Source: a virus. From it: a stretch of 20,176 bases of DNA. Where the stretch lies: the IMG/VR virus record IMGVR_UViG_3300023170_003236, positions 1 through 20,176 of that record; one strand, written 5' to 3'. The translations under genes and the position numbers were made by a program. Position 1 is the first letter of the stretch. The number at the start of each line of letters is the position of its first letter. Below, piece after piece: positions 14,182 to 20,176 of the stretch. Under the pieces are notes generated by a model. It was not told the DNA's origin. It ran no database searches and saw only the letters and a program-made list of their open reading frames with translations.

Positions 14182-14988
14182 ATGAAACAGATTATGAAAA
14201 TTGATGGTTTGAATAAACAACTTTTCTTTTTAATGGCCTTACCACGTTCTGGTAATACCTTATTTGGTTCTTTAATGAATCAAAATCCCGACATTGGTGT
14301 AACCGCAAACTCTATTACTTTAGAGATAATGAAAGATGTTTTTTTGCTAAAAAAAACTGATGTATTTCAAAACTATCCTGACCATCAATCATTAGACAAT
14401 GTATTAGATAATGTTTATAAAAATTATTATCAAAACTGGCCATACAAATATATTATTGATAGAGGACCTGTATTTACTCCTAGCAATCATTTACTTGTTG
14501 AAAAACATCTAAAACAACCAATTAAATGTATTATTATATGGAGAGATTTATTAGATGTATTTGCGTCTTATATTAAATGGTTTGAAAATGAGCCATCTGC
14601 GTTCCCGAATAAATTTGGTAAAAGAAACATTGAAGAAAAATTATGGATGCTAATGAATACCGAAGGTGCAATTGCAAAAGAATTAATTGCTATACAAAAT
14701 GCGTTACAACCTGAAAATAGGTCAAAATGTCATTTTTTAAAATATAATGATTTGGTAACTAATCCTGAAAATGAAATTAGAAAAATATATTCATTTTTAG
14801 AAATACCCTACTTTAATCACAATTATAAATCCTTAAATCAGTTTAGTGTCAATGGTTTAAGTTATGATGATAATATTGTTGGAAATAAAATGCACACTAT
14901 AAAAACTGAAATTAAAAAGGAAGATAATCCTTATAAATCAATGATACCTGAAAGTATCAGAAAGGCCTATGGTCATATTGTATTATGA
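14182..14988 (+). CDS. PAPS-dependent sulfotransferase-family protein
   Basis: A 268-aa protein with the two PAPS-binding signatures of the sulfotransferase family. FFLMALPRSGNTLFGSLM (P21-T26) is the 5'-phosphosulfate loop, and CIIIWRDLLDVFASYIKW (R121, S129) is the 3'-phosphate site. A C-terminal YNDLVTNPENEIRKIYSFL segment typical of the family follows. It would move sulfate from PAPS to a hydroxyl or amine on a sugar, protein or small molecule. No ribosome site is clear; a small GCAT/ATGC dyad lies upstream. Its stop overlaps the next oxygenase start by 4 nt. It is the first enzyme of the repeat-flanked block. Length is normal for bacterial members. Confidence 0.85.
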   Translation: MKQIMKIDGLNKQLFFLMALPRSGNTLFGSLMNQNPDIGVTANSITLEIMKDVFLLKKTDVFQNYPDHQSLDNVLDNVYKNYYQNWPYKYIIDRGPVFTPSNHLLVEKHLKQPIKCIIIWRDLLDVFASYIKWFENEPSAFPNKFGKRNIEEKLWMLMNTEGAIAKELIAIQNALQPENRSKCHFLKYNDLVTNPENEIRKIYSFLEIPYFNHNYKSLNQFSVNGLSYDDNIVGNKMHTIKTEIKKEDNPYKSMIPESIRKAYGHIVL

Positions 14989-15632
14989 AGTTTGAATGTA
15001 TAAATCTAGGACAATCTATAATGAAATATCAAGTGCCATATGATATTTTTATAACGATAAATGCTATTTACGAAAGTCAGTTTAAAAATCTACCATCAGC
15101 AAATAAAACGTTAGTAGGAAAGATACAAAACGAACACTCTATATACTACAATGGAGCAGATGAAACAAAAGTAAAAAGACACAACTTTTTACCTTACAAT
15201 ATAGTAAAATGGTTTGAAGATATATATAAACACTATTTAAATTATAATAAAATTCGTAAATATAAAACACACTTAAATTCAATATGGATAAATGAAATGA
15301 AACAACACGAATACAATCCTACTCATATACATAGAGGAAGTATATATACAGGCCTTTCAAGCGTTATGATACTTAAATTACCAAATACTTATGGTGTAGA
15401 ATATTCAGCATCCGAAACACCACAAAATGGTCGATTACAAATATTAGGTGCTGCCAATGGTCAATTTGCTAAAATAGATTATCAACCACCAATGGAAATA
15501 AGAGATTTTTATGTGTTTCCGTATGATATGCGACATTGTGTGTATCCGTTTAATGGAACAGACCAAACACGAAGAACACTAGCAGCAAACTGTGACGTAG
15601 ATTTTAATCCTGTAGAAAATCGAGGAGTTTAA
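14985..15632 (+). CDS. 2OG-Fe(II) oxygenase-like protein (HxH type)
   Basis: A 215-aa protein with a beta-helix core. NPTHIHRGS has H114-x-H116, then YTGLSSVMILKLP strands; DFYVFPYDMRHCVYPF gives the distal H184; and R196/R197 (QTRRTLAAN) sits where 2-oxoglutarate is bound. The pattern of H-x-H, FP, then H-x-V-x-P and RxxxAxN matches a group of 2OG oxygenases frequent in T4-like marine phages, related to the 2OG-FeII_Oxy_5 group. Whether the second His replaces the Asp as metal ligand is not clear from sequence. ATGA overlap with the sulfotransferase; a strong GAGGAG at its end serves the next gene. Confidence 0.8.
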   Translation: MKFECINLGQSIMKYQVPYDIFITINAIYESQFKNLPSANKTLVGKIQNEHSIYYNGADETKVKRHNFLPYNIVKWFEDIYKHYLNYNKIRKYKTHLNSIWINEMKQHEYNPTHIHRGSIYTGLSSVMILKLPNTYGVEYSASETPQNGRLQILGAANGQFAKIDYQPPMEIRDFYVFPYDMRHCVYPFNGTDQTRRTLAANCDVDFNPVENRGV

Positions 15633-15634
15633 TA

Positions 15635-16258
15635 ATGAACGATAATAACCGATTTAGATATTACAAACAACCTACAATAATAACTGAACCTCGTTGGAAG
15701 TCTTATATTGTAGAAACCACAAAACCTATTTTTACACCTGAACAATGCCAAGACATTATGAATATGGGTCGTTCAATGCCACCTCAAATAGCACAAGTTG
15801 GTGATGAAAAGGGTGGGGGTGGTGAAGTCAATACAAAAACAAGAACAAGTCATATTTCTTGGATACCTTTTGGTAAATTAGAACCAATGTATCGTAAATT
15901 AGAACAAGTAATGCACCAAACAAATCGAAATCATTTTGGATTTGAAGGAATGCAACTAACGGAACAAGCACAATATACAGAATATCCTGAAGGTGGTTAC
16001 TATCAATGGCACCAAGACAATGATGTCAATTGTCAACACGAACCACCAGTAAGAAAAATATCAATGACTTTATTGTTATCACACGAAAGTGAATTTGATG
16101 GTGGTGAATTAGAGTTGTTAGCACCAGGTAAAAAGGCACCACTAAAACAAGGTCATGCTGTTTTCTTTGCGTCTTTTATAAGTCATAGAGTAGCGCCTGT
16201 AACAAGAGGATTAAGAAAATCTTTAGTGGTATGGTTTGGAGGGACACCGTTTAAGTAA
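15635..16258 (+). CDS. Prolyl-4-hydroxylase-type 2OG-Fe(II) oxygenase
   Basis: A 207-aa protein with a complete P4H/PKHD-type beta-helix. YQWHQDND gives H126 and D128; RKISMTLLLS and the DGGELEL strand follow; HAVFFASFISHRVAPV gives the distal H184; and R194 (10 residues on) binds 2-oxoglutarate. All catalytic residues are present, making it the most canonical oxygenase in the window. Relatives hydroxylate prolines in proteins or free amino acids. GAGGAG at 15622-15627 lies 7 nt before the ATG, a strong ribosome site. It may act on virion proteins, since the structural genes follow closely, but the substrate is not determined. Confidence 0.88.
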   Translation: MNDNNRFRYYKQPTIITEPRWKSYIVETTKPIFTPEQCQDIMNMGRSMPPQIAQVGDEKGGGGEVNTKTRTSHISWIPFGKLEPMYRKLEQVMHQTNRNHFGFEGMQLTEQAQYTEYPEGGYYQWHQDNDVNCQHEPPVRKISMTLLLSHESEFDGGELELLAPGKKAPLKQGHAVFFASFISHRVAPVTRGLRKSLVVWFGGTPFK

Positions 16259-16259
16259 T

Positions 16260-16868
16260 ATGAGTCAATTATTAAAAGAACATTTTTTTCCTACAATTAT
16301 TTATGGTAAAGATTTACAGTTGGATAATGAAACTTTAGCAAGACACGTTATAGAATGGTCAAAATCTGATGAAGGTGTTACAAGAACCAATATGAATGGT
16401 TGGCATTCAACAACCGATATGCAAACAAAACCTGAATATAAACCTTTAGTAGATGAATTATATAAAATGCAATATGAAATCTATAATGAAGAATGGTTAG
16501 ATAGTGAGCCATTTTTAGGAAATATGTGGGCAAATATAAATTACTCTGGTGGATACAATAGACCTCACGTTCACCCTAATTGTTTATTTTCTGGTGTGTA
16601 CTATATTAAAACACAACCAAATTGTGGAGAGTTAGTTGTTAACGATCCAAGACCTGGAATACAAACAATGATGCCAAATCGAAAAAACGGTAGAGATAAA
16701 ATGTTTGAAATGCCTAAAGAATTATGGAGAGAAGCACATTTACAACCAATACAAGGAAGATTAATAATGTTTCCATCTTGGTTATGGCATTGTGTTGAAC
16801 CAAATCGAACTAACGATATAAGAATATCTGTAAGTTTTAATTTTGTACAAAAAGGATTTAATATATGA
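16260..16868 (+). CDS. 2OG-Fe(II) oxygenase, 2OG-FeII_Oxy_5-like
   Basis: A 202-aa protein from the ATG at 16260, directly after the previous stop; an earlier in-frame start would lie inside that gene. RPHVHPNCLFSGVYYI (H103/H105) followed by GELVVNDPRP, LIMFPSWLWHCVEPN (distal H177) and R188 (RISVSFNF) matches the 2OG-FeII_Oxy_5 family common in marine T4-like phages. The HxHP form replaces the usual HxD. The N-terminal region with NMNGWHS is also a hallmark of that group. The stop overlaps the next start by 4 nt. The target is unknown. Confidence 0.85.
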   Translation: MSQLLKEHFFPTIIYGKDLQLDNETLARHVIEWSKSDEGVTRTNMNGWHSTTDMQTKPEYKPLVDELYKMQYEIYNEEWLDSEPFLGNMWANINYSGGYNRPHVHPNCLFSGVYYIKTQPNCGELVVNDPRPGIQTMMPNRKNGRDKMFEMPKELWREAHLQPIQGRLIMFPSWLWHCVEPNRTNDIRISVSFNFVQKGFNI

Positions 16869-17545
16869 ACGAAGAATTTAAACAAAAAAAGTATCAGGTA
16901 ATTAAAAATGCAATTTCATATGAATTAGCAAACTTTATTTTTAATTATCAGTTGTTAAGACGAGATGCTGTTGAGTTTATGTATAAACATAATTTTACAG
17001 CCGACAATGGACATTATGGAACTTGGACGGACCAACAGGTACCAAATGTATATTCAGAATATGGTAATGATGTAATGGAAACTTTAATGATGAAAGTTTT
17101 ACCTGTTATGAAACAACAAACAGGATTAGATTTAGTACCTACTTATGCTTATACAAGAGTTTACGAAAAAGGTGCGATACTTAAAAGACATAAAGATAGG
17201 CCAAGTTGTGAAATATCAACAACACTTAATTTAGGTGGTGATTTATGGCCTATCTATATTGATCCAACAGGTTCAAACAATGTAATAGATGAATTAAAAA
17301 ATATACACAAACCAAACGCACCTGCTGGAAATAGAGTTGATTTAGAACCTGGCGATATGTTAGTTTATAGTGGTTGTGAATTAGAACACTGGAGAGAACC
17401 GTTTGAGGGTAATCTATGTGGACAAGTTTTTTTACATTATAATCACGTAAACGGACCATACGCACAAAGTAATCTATTTGACGGTAGGCCTATGTTAGGA
17501 TTACCCGCATTTACAAAAAAAAACGTAAAAATAACTTATAAATAG
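16865..17545 (+). CDS. 2OG-Fe(II) oxygenase-like protein, last of four in a row
   Basis: A 226-aa protein. YEKGAILKRHKDRPSCEIS gives H109 and D111, LEPGDMLVYSGCELEHW gives the distal H175, and the following strand reads GQVFLHYN. The position where most family members have the 2-oxoglutarate-binding Arg appears to be Gln 187; R177 is the only Arg close after the distal His. Either this protein binds 2OG differently or activity is altered. Otherwise it matches a 2OG oxygenase group common in T4-like marine phages. The N-terminal YELANFIFNYQL helix is typical for the group. Its stop codon (TAG) lies inside the late promoter of the next gene. Confidence 0.8.
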   Translation: MNEEFKQKKYQVIKNAISYELANFIFNYQLLRRDAVEFMYKHNFTADNGHYGTWTDQQVPNVYSEYGNDVMETLMMKVLPVMKQQTGLDLVPTYAYTRVYEKGAILKRHKDRPSCEISTTLNLGGDLWPIYIDPTGSNNVIDELKNIHKPNAPAGNRVDLEPGDMLVYSGCELEHWREPFEGNLCGQVFLHYNHVNGPYAQSNLFDGRPMLGLPAFTKKNVKITYK

Positions 17546-17612
17546 TAATATGGCAGCAGTAGCAAATTTAACGATAGATCAAGGTGCTTCTTTTAGTTCA
17601 TCTGTAACAGTA
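17536..17612 (+). repeat. 77-bp direct repeat, right copy
   Basis: The parental copy, containing the perfect late promoter and the first 21 codons of the intact structural gene. The left copy is at 13896-13972 with three mismatches. Confidence 0.9.
17537..17544 (+). promoter_or_regulatory. T4-type late promoter TATAAATA, leaderless geometry
   Basis: A perfect TATAAATA, overlapping the stop of the last oxygenase, followed by GTAAT and the ATG at 17550. The predicted +1 is the A of the ATG. No Shine-Dalgarno sequence is seen in the preceding 25 bases. Confidence 0.65.
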
Positions 17613-17894
17613 AAAGACGCAAATGGTGATCCATTTGATTTAACTGGTTTTACAGCAGAAGCTAAAATGGCGTTGGGTTATACTTCGACAAGAACAAGAA
17701 CCACGATAACAACAACATTTGATGCTGATAGAACAACAGGCATTATTAATCTATCTTTAACTGCAGCTCAAACTGCGGCTTTAGATGCTCCTGCTCGATA
17801 TGTTTATGATGTAGAAATAACATTGACAGCAGATAGCTCGGTAACAAGAGTCATAGAGGGAATTATAACCGTACGACCTAACGTGACTATATAA
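17550..17894 (+). CDS. Virion structural protein, BppU/Ig-like fold
   Basis: A 114-aa all-beta protein rich in Thr, Ala and Val. It opens with ANLTIDQGASFSSSVTV, then DANGDPFDLTGFTAEAKMA and RYVYDVEIT strands, ending in IEGIITVRPNVTI. This resembles the phage domain with a 'GD-x-F...V...G-x-P-x-DLTG' pattern seen at the N-terminus of baseplate upper proteins and in small neck or tail proteins of T4-like cyanophages. No enzymatic motif is present. It is driven by a perfect late promoter directly before the ATG. Its GC content is visibly higher than that of the oxygenase block. The 77-bp start region is copied at 13896. Structural role likely; exact position in the virion unknown. Confidence 0.65.
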   Translation: MAAVANLTIDQGASFSSSVTVKDANGDPFDLTGFTAEAKMALGYTSTRTRTTITTTFDADRTTGIINLSLTAAQTAALDAPARYVYDVEITLTADSSVTRVIEGIITVRPNVTI

Positions 17895-17897
17895 ACA
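17890..17897 (+). promoter_or_regulatory. Weak late promoter-like element (TATAAACA)
   Basis: One base off TATAAATA, overlapping the stop of the structural gene. It would give a leader of roughly 28 nt containing AAGGA (17918-17922), 8 nt before the ATG at 17931. Such AT-only strings are expected by chance here, so this is tentative. Confidence 0.3.
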
Positions 17898-17905
17898 AAT
17901 GAAAC

Positions 17906-17917
17906 AACATATATGTT
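17906..17917. repeat. 12-bp perfect palindrome in the leader of the 17931 gene
   Basis: AACATATATGTT is its own reverse complement and directly abuts the AAGGA ribosome site. The string ACAACATATAT (17904-17914) recurs at 18244-18254 before the 18309 gene, where part of it forms the RBS-sequestering hairpin. The function is unknown. Confidence 0.35.
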
Positions 17918-17930
17918 AAGGAATAAATAA

Positions 17931-18230
17931 ATGAGTAGTGAAAATATTACAAAACAAGCAGATACTACAGAAAACGAACCTACTATTACAATTAATGGTA
18001 AAGAGTTTAAACAAAGTGAATTATCTCAAGCATGCTTAAATGCAATAGCGATAAGACAAGATTTACAGGCAAATAGAGTTAGATACGTTTTAGAAGTAGA
18101 AAAAATAGACGTTTTAACAAAATATTATAATGAAAAGATTGAAAAAGAGATAGCACCTAAAGATGACAAGTCAAGTACAAACGGTACAACTCAAGTGTCT
18201 GATGTAGCAACTGCATCAAATCCAGCATAA
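17931..18230 (+). CDS. Small DUF6447-like phage protein
   Basis: A 99-aa protein. PTITINGKEFKQSELSQACL followed by a helical segment (QANRVRYVLEVEKIDVLTKYYNEKIEKEI) matches the layout of DUF6447 proteins in T4-like cyanophages: a short beta hairpin, 'G-K-E/Y', then a coiled helix. The low-complexity C-terminus (SSTNGTTQVSDVATASNPA) is probably disordered. AAGGA 8 nt before the ATG is a good ribosome site. It lies between two structural genes and is probably a virion or assembly protein. The family call is moderate. Confidence 0.65.
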   Translation: MSSENITKQADTTENEPTITINGKEFKQSELSQACLNAIAIRQDLQANRVRYVLEVEKIDVLTKYYNEKIEKEIAPKDDKSSTNGTTQVSDVATASNPA

Positions 18231-18247
18231 TATTAAATAAATTACAA

Positions 18248-18311
18248 CATATATCCTCTTAATTTTATAAATATATAAATATAAGTATCTTGTATAAAAA
18301 GAGGGTATATG
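18248..18311 (+). promoter_or_regulatory. RBS-sequestering hairpin with late promoters in the loop
   Basis: CATATATCCTCTT (18248-18260) pairs with AAGAGGGTATATG (18299-18311) over 13 continuous base pairs with a single U-G wobble. The 3' arm contains the whole Shine-Dalgarno (AGAGGG) and the ATG at 18309. The 38-nt loop contains tandem TATAAATA elements. A read-through message would hide the start, whereas a message begun at the loop promoters lacks the 5' arm. This is the layout known for T4 genes e, soc and 49. Confidence 0.7.
18266..18281 (+). promoter_or_regulatory. Tandem T4-type late promoter elements (TATAAATA twice)
   Basis: Two head-to-tail perfect TATAAATA octamers (18266-18273 and 18274-18281). 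Transcription would start about 6 bases after either one (near 18279 or 18287), giving a 20-30 nt leader with GAGGG at 18301-18305 before the ATG at 18309. Unlike 6952 and 17537, this gives a normal leader with a ribosome site. Confidence 0.65.
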
Positions 18312-18542
18312 GCAAATATAACTGCAAAATTAAATGCAACTACAGCTTCAGGACCTAAACAGGTTTCTGTAACTGTTCCTGCAACTACAACAAAATTAAA
18401 CAGATTACAAGATGTAAATGTAACATCATTGTCTGATGGTGCATTATTACAATATGATGATACAACTAAAAAATGGACAAGTAGAAACGATATAATAACC
18501 GATACTGGTGGTGATTTGATATTAAACGGTGGCACATTTTAA
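18309..18542 (+). CDS. Small tail-fibre-like structural protein
   Basis: A 77-aa protein rich in Thr, Asn and Asp. The segment LNRLQDVNVTSLSDGALLQYDDTTKKW is a phage fibre repeat (L-x-D-V-x-V-x-x-x-x-D-G-x-x-L-x-Y-x-x-x-x-x-x-W) widely used in tail-fibre proteins, followed by a DTGGDLILNGGTF strand. It is probably a tail-fibre accessory or the N-terminal piece of a fibre that is a separate gene here. Late expression is predicted from the tandem promoters, with translation gated by the hairpin at 18248-18311. It ends 15 nt before the long tail-fibre gene. Confidence 0.7.
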   Translation: MANITAKLNATTASGPKQVSVTVPATTTKLNRLQDVNVTSLSDGALLQYDDTTKKWTSRNDIITDTGGDLILNGGTF

Positions 18543-18557
18543 CAGGAGAGAGAATAA

Positions 18558-20176
18558 ATGGCAACAATAATCAAAATAAAACGAACTACAGGCGCAACAG
18601 CACCTAGTGGTTTAAATCAAGGAGAGTTGGCCTATGTTTATGACACATCCCAAACCAATAATGGTGTAGGTGGTAATGGTTATAGACTTTTTATAGGTGA
18701 TCCAACTTCAACATCAAATTCAGCAATTGAAATTGGTGGTGAATATTTTACAAATCTTTTAGACCACGCACACGGAATAGTAACAGCTAATTCAGGTGTT
18801 ATTGTAGACTCTAGTAAAAAAGTTGATGAGTGGAATGTAGATAATTTAACACTAAACGGAAACATTATTGGTTCTACAACAGGTGATATAGTTTTAAGTT
18901 CATTTGGAGACATTGACGCAAATTCAAACACAATTAAAAATGTTGTTGATCCTGTAAATGCTCAAGATGCTGCTACAAAGGCATATGTTGATACACAACT
19001 AACGGGTTCATCATTAGAATTTGTTGGTGATACTGGTGGTACACTTTCTATAGATTTAGATAGTGAAACATTATCTATACTTGGTGGAACTGGTATTGAA
19101 ACTTCTGGTGCTACAAATGATTTAACAGTAACTCTTTCCGATACAGCTGTAACTCCAGGTTCTTATGGTTCAACCACAGCAATTCCAACATTCACAGTTG
19201 ATCAACAAGGTCGATTAACAGCCGCAAGCACAGTAAACGTTGCCACAACTCTCTCTACTGCTGCTGAAACTGGTACTGGATCAGTTGATCTTCTTTCAGA
19301 CACTCTTTCAATTTTAGCAGGAGAAGGTATCAACACAGTTGCTAGTGGAACAAATATTACTATCTCTGGAGAGGATGCTTCTGATACTAACAAAGGTATT
19401 GCTTCTTTTTCAGCTGCTGACTTTGATGTTACATCAGGCGATGTTTCATTAGAAGATACAGTTGTTAAAACTGTTACAACAGATAGTGGTGCAATGACAC
19501 CAGCTTCACACTCGTTCTCAGTATTGGGTGGAGAAGGAATGGATGTCACTCATACAGGATCAACAATTACTATTACAGGAGAAGATGCTACTTCATCTAA
19601 CAAAGGTGTTGCATCTTTTGACTCTACTGACTTTACTGTTACATCAGGTGCTGTTGCTGTAAATGCAATTACACTTGGTTCTTCATCTTTAAATCCAGGT
19701 GCAACAACAACTGATATTGCAGGATTAACATCTTTAGTTGTTGACAACGTTAATGTAGATGGTTCAACCATTACATCAACATCTGGTGATTTAACTTTAA
19801 CTGCTACAAGTGGCGATATTGATGTTAACTCAAATAAAATTGTAAATGTTGCAACACCTGTAAATGATACAGATGCTGCTAACAAAGCATACGTTGATGC
19901 TGCTAGAACAGGATTAGATGTAAAAGGATCTGTTAAAGTTGCTACAACAGCAAACATTACACTTTCAGGAACACAAACAATTGATGGAGTTGCCCTATCA
20001 GTTGGTGATAGAGTTCTTGTTAAGAATCAAACAACTGCAAGTGAAAATGGAATCTATGTTGTTGCTTCAGGTGGATGGTCAAGAGCTACTGATGCTGATG
20101 AAAATGCTGAAGTTACTTCAGGAATGTTTACATTTGTTGAACAAGGTTCAGTTAACTCTGATACAGGTTTTGTACT
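18558..20176 (+). CDS. Tail-fibre protein with repeats (3' end beyond window)
   Basis: The frame is open for 539 codons from the ATG at 18558 to the window end. AGGAG at 18544-18548 gives a strong ribosome site. The N-terminus (IIKIKRTTGATAPSGLNQGELAYVYD, in pieces: IKIKRTTG, APSGLNQGELAYVYD, YRLFIGDP) resembles the Mtd_N-like attachment domain that joins fibres to the baseplate. Beyond residue 90 it is built of beta repeats: two DI-D-x-NSN...KAYVD units, two GED-x-x-x-x-NKG-x-ASF units and three SIL/SVLGGxG strands. KVATTANITLSG...GDRVLVKNQTTASENGIYVV is a common module of marine phage fibres. It is the host-recognition or fibre-shaft protein. Long open frames on the opposite strand are shadows of its biased composition. 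Confidence 0.88.
   Translation, partial: MATIIKIKRTTGATAPSGLNQGELAYVYDTSQTNNGVGGNGYRLFIGDPTSTSNSAIEIGGEYFTNLLDHAHGIVTANSGVIVDSSKKVDEWNVDNLTLNGNIIGSTTGDIVLSSFGDIDANSNTIKNVVDPVNAQDAATKAYVDTQLTGSSLEFVGDTGGTLSIDLDSETLSILGGTGIETSGATNDLTVTLSDTAVTPGSYGSTTAIPTFTVDQQGRLTAASTVNVATTLSTAAETGTGSVDLLSDTLSILAGEGINTVASGTNITISGEDASDTNKGIASFSAADFDVTSGDVSLEDTVVKTVTTDSGAMTPASHSFSVLGGEGMDVTHTGSTITITGEDATSSNKGVASFDSTDFTVTSGAVAVNAITLGSSSLNPGATTTDIAGLTSLVVDNVNVDGSTITSTSGDLTLTATSGDIDVNSNKIVNVATPVNDTDAANKAYVDAARTGLDVKGSVKVATTANITLSGTQTIDGVALSVGDRVLVKNQTTASENGIYVVASGGWSRATDADENAEVTSGMFTFVEQGSVNSDTGFV
18909..18992 (+). repeat. 28-residue KAYVD fibre repeat, copy 1
   Basis: Encodes DIDANSN followed by IKNV.DPVN and AATKAYVD. 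Copy 2 lies at 19815-19898 (84 nt each). Such units are typical of trimeric fibre shafts. Confidence 0.75.
19368..19448 (+). repeat. 27-residue GED..NKG fibre repeat, copy 1
   Basis: Encodes GEDASDTNKGIASF and then a TSG turn. A diverged second copy is at 19578-19658, 210 nt downstream, each preceded by an 'L-GG/AGEG' strand. Confidence 0.7.
19578..19658 (+). repeat. 27-residue GED..NKG fibre repeat, copy 2
   Basis: Encodes GEDATSSNKGVASF followed by TDFTVTSG. It pairs with 19368-19448; the copies differ at many third positions, so the duplication is old. Confidence 0.7.
19815..19898 (+). repeat. 28-residue KAYVD fibre repeat, copy 2
   Basis: Encodes DIDVNSN followed by IVNVATPVN and AANKAYVD. 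It pairs with 18909-18992. Confidence 0.75.

Noticed and set aside
17877-17921. Possible CCTAAC/GTTAAGG pairing around the RBS of the 17931 gene, with TATAAACA between
   Set aside because: It mimics the hairpin at 18248 but offers only about six pairs with a bulge; too weak to call without folding and comparison.
18680-19957. Three long minus-strand open frames opposite the tail fibre
   Set aside because: They mirror the Thr/Ser/Ala/Val-rich repeats of the fibre gene. The products are repetitive Ser/Val/Thr strings without motifs or ribosome sites.
1-20176. Search for tRNA genes, CRISPR arrays, integrase/att sites and insertion sequences
   Set aside because: None found by eye on either strand. 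The only long direct repeat is the 77-bp promoter/start duplication, which has no transposase or target-site pattern.

Overview
The window looks like part of a T4-like myovirus from the open ocean, most plausibly one infecting SAR11 (Pelagibacter) or a similar AT-rich marine bacterium. The reasons are: very AT-rich, tightly packed genes with stop/start overlaps of 1 to about 40 nt; T4-type late promoter elements (TATAAATA) in front of structural genes; a tail-fibre module at the right end; and a dense block of 2-oxoglutarate/Fe(II) oxygenase genes of the kind known from the accessory regions of T4-like cyanophages and pelagiphages. The host assignment is inference. No tRNA, rRNA, CRISPR array, integrase or transposase was seen, and no gene-free stretch exceeds 300 bases.

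Minus-strand operon (6024 down to 1, running off the left end): glycosyltransferase-like protein, SGNH hydrolase, DegT/StrS-type PLP aminotransferase, radical SAM core protein, a separate SPASM-like cysteine-rich protein, a second radical SAM enzyme, and a NodU/CmcH-type carbamoyltransferase cut by the window edge. A perfect-consensus sigma-70 promoter (TTGACA, 17 bp, TATAAT) sits directly before the first gene. The gene set suggests construction and decoration of a glycan or other polar molecule; the target is unknown.

Plus-strand block A (6082-13891): a mini short-chain dehydrogenase, an Asp/Asn hydroxylase-like oxygenase, an unknown 95-aa protein, a compact fatty-acid desaturase, an FMN reductase, a Prx5-type peroxiredoxin, another oxygenase, two paralogous TauD-like oxygenases that bracket a methyltransferase, a GNAT acetyltransferase, a further oxygenase and a PLP enzyme. 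Block B (13972-17545): a 63-aa protein, a sulfotransferase and four consecutive 2OG oxygenases. Nine oxygenase-like genes occur in about 11 kb.

Block B is bracketed by a 77-bp near-identical direct repeat (13896-13972 and 17536-17612, three mismatches). The repeat holds a late promoter plus the first 21 codons of the structural gene at 17550, so the left copy is a promoter-plus-start relic whose stop codon overlaps the start of the 63-aa gene. Right of it lie the structural genes: an Ig/BppU-like protein, a DUF6447-like protein, a small fibre-like protein and a long repetitive tail fibre that runs off the right end.

Two regulatory patterns stand out. Four plus-strand starts have a TATAAATA-like element exactly 5 nt before the ATG and no Shine-Dalgarno sequence, which predicts leaderless late transcripts; the sigma-70 promoter of the minus operon has the same leaderless geometry. 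In contrast, the gene at 18309 has its ribosome site and AUG locked in a 13-bp hairpin whose loop holds tandem late promoters. That arrangement would allow translation only from late transcripts, as known for T4 genes e, soc and 49.
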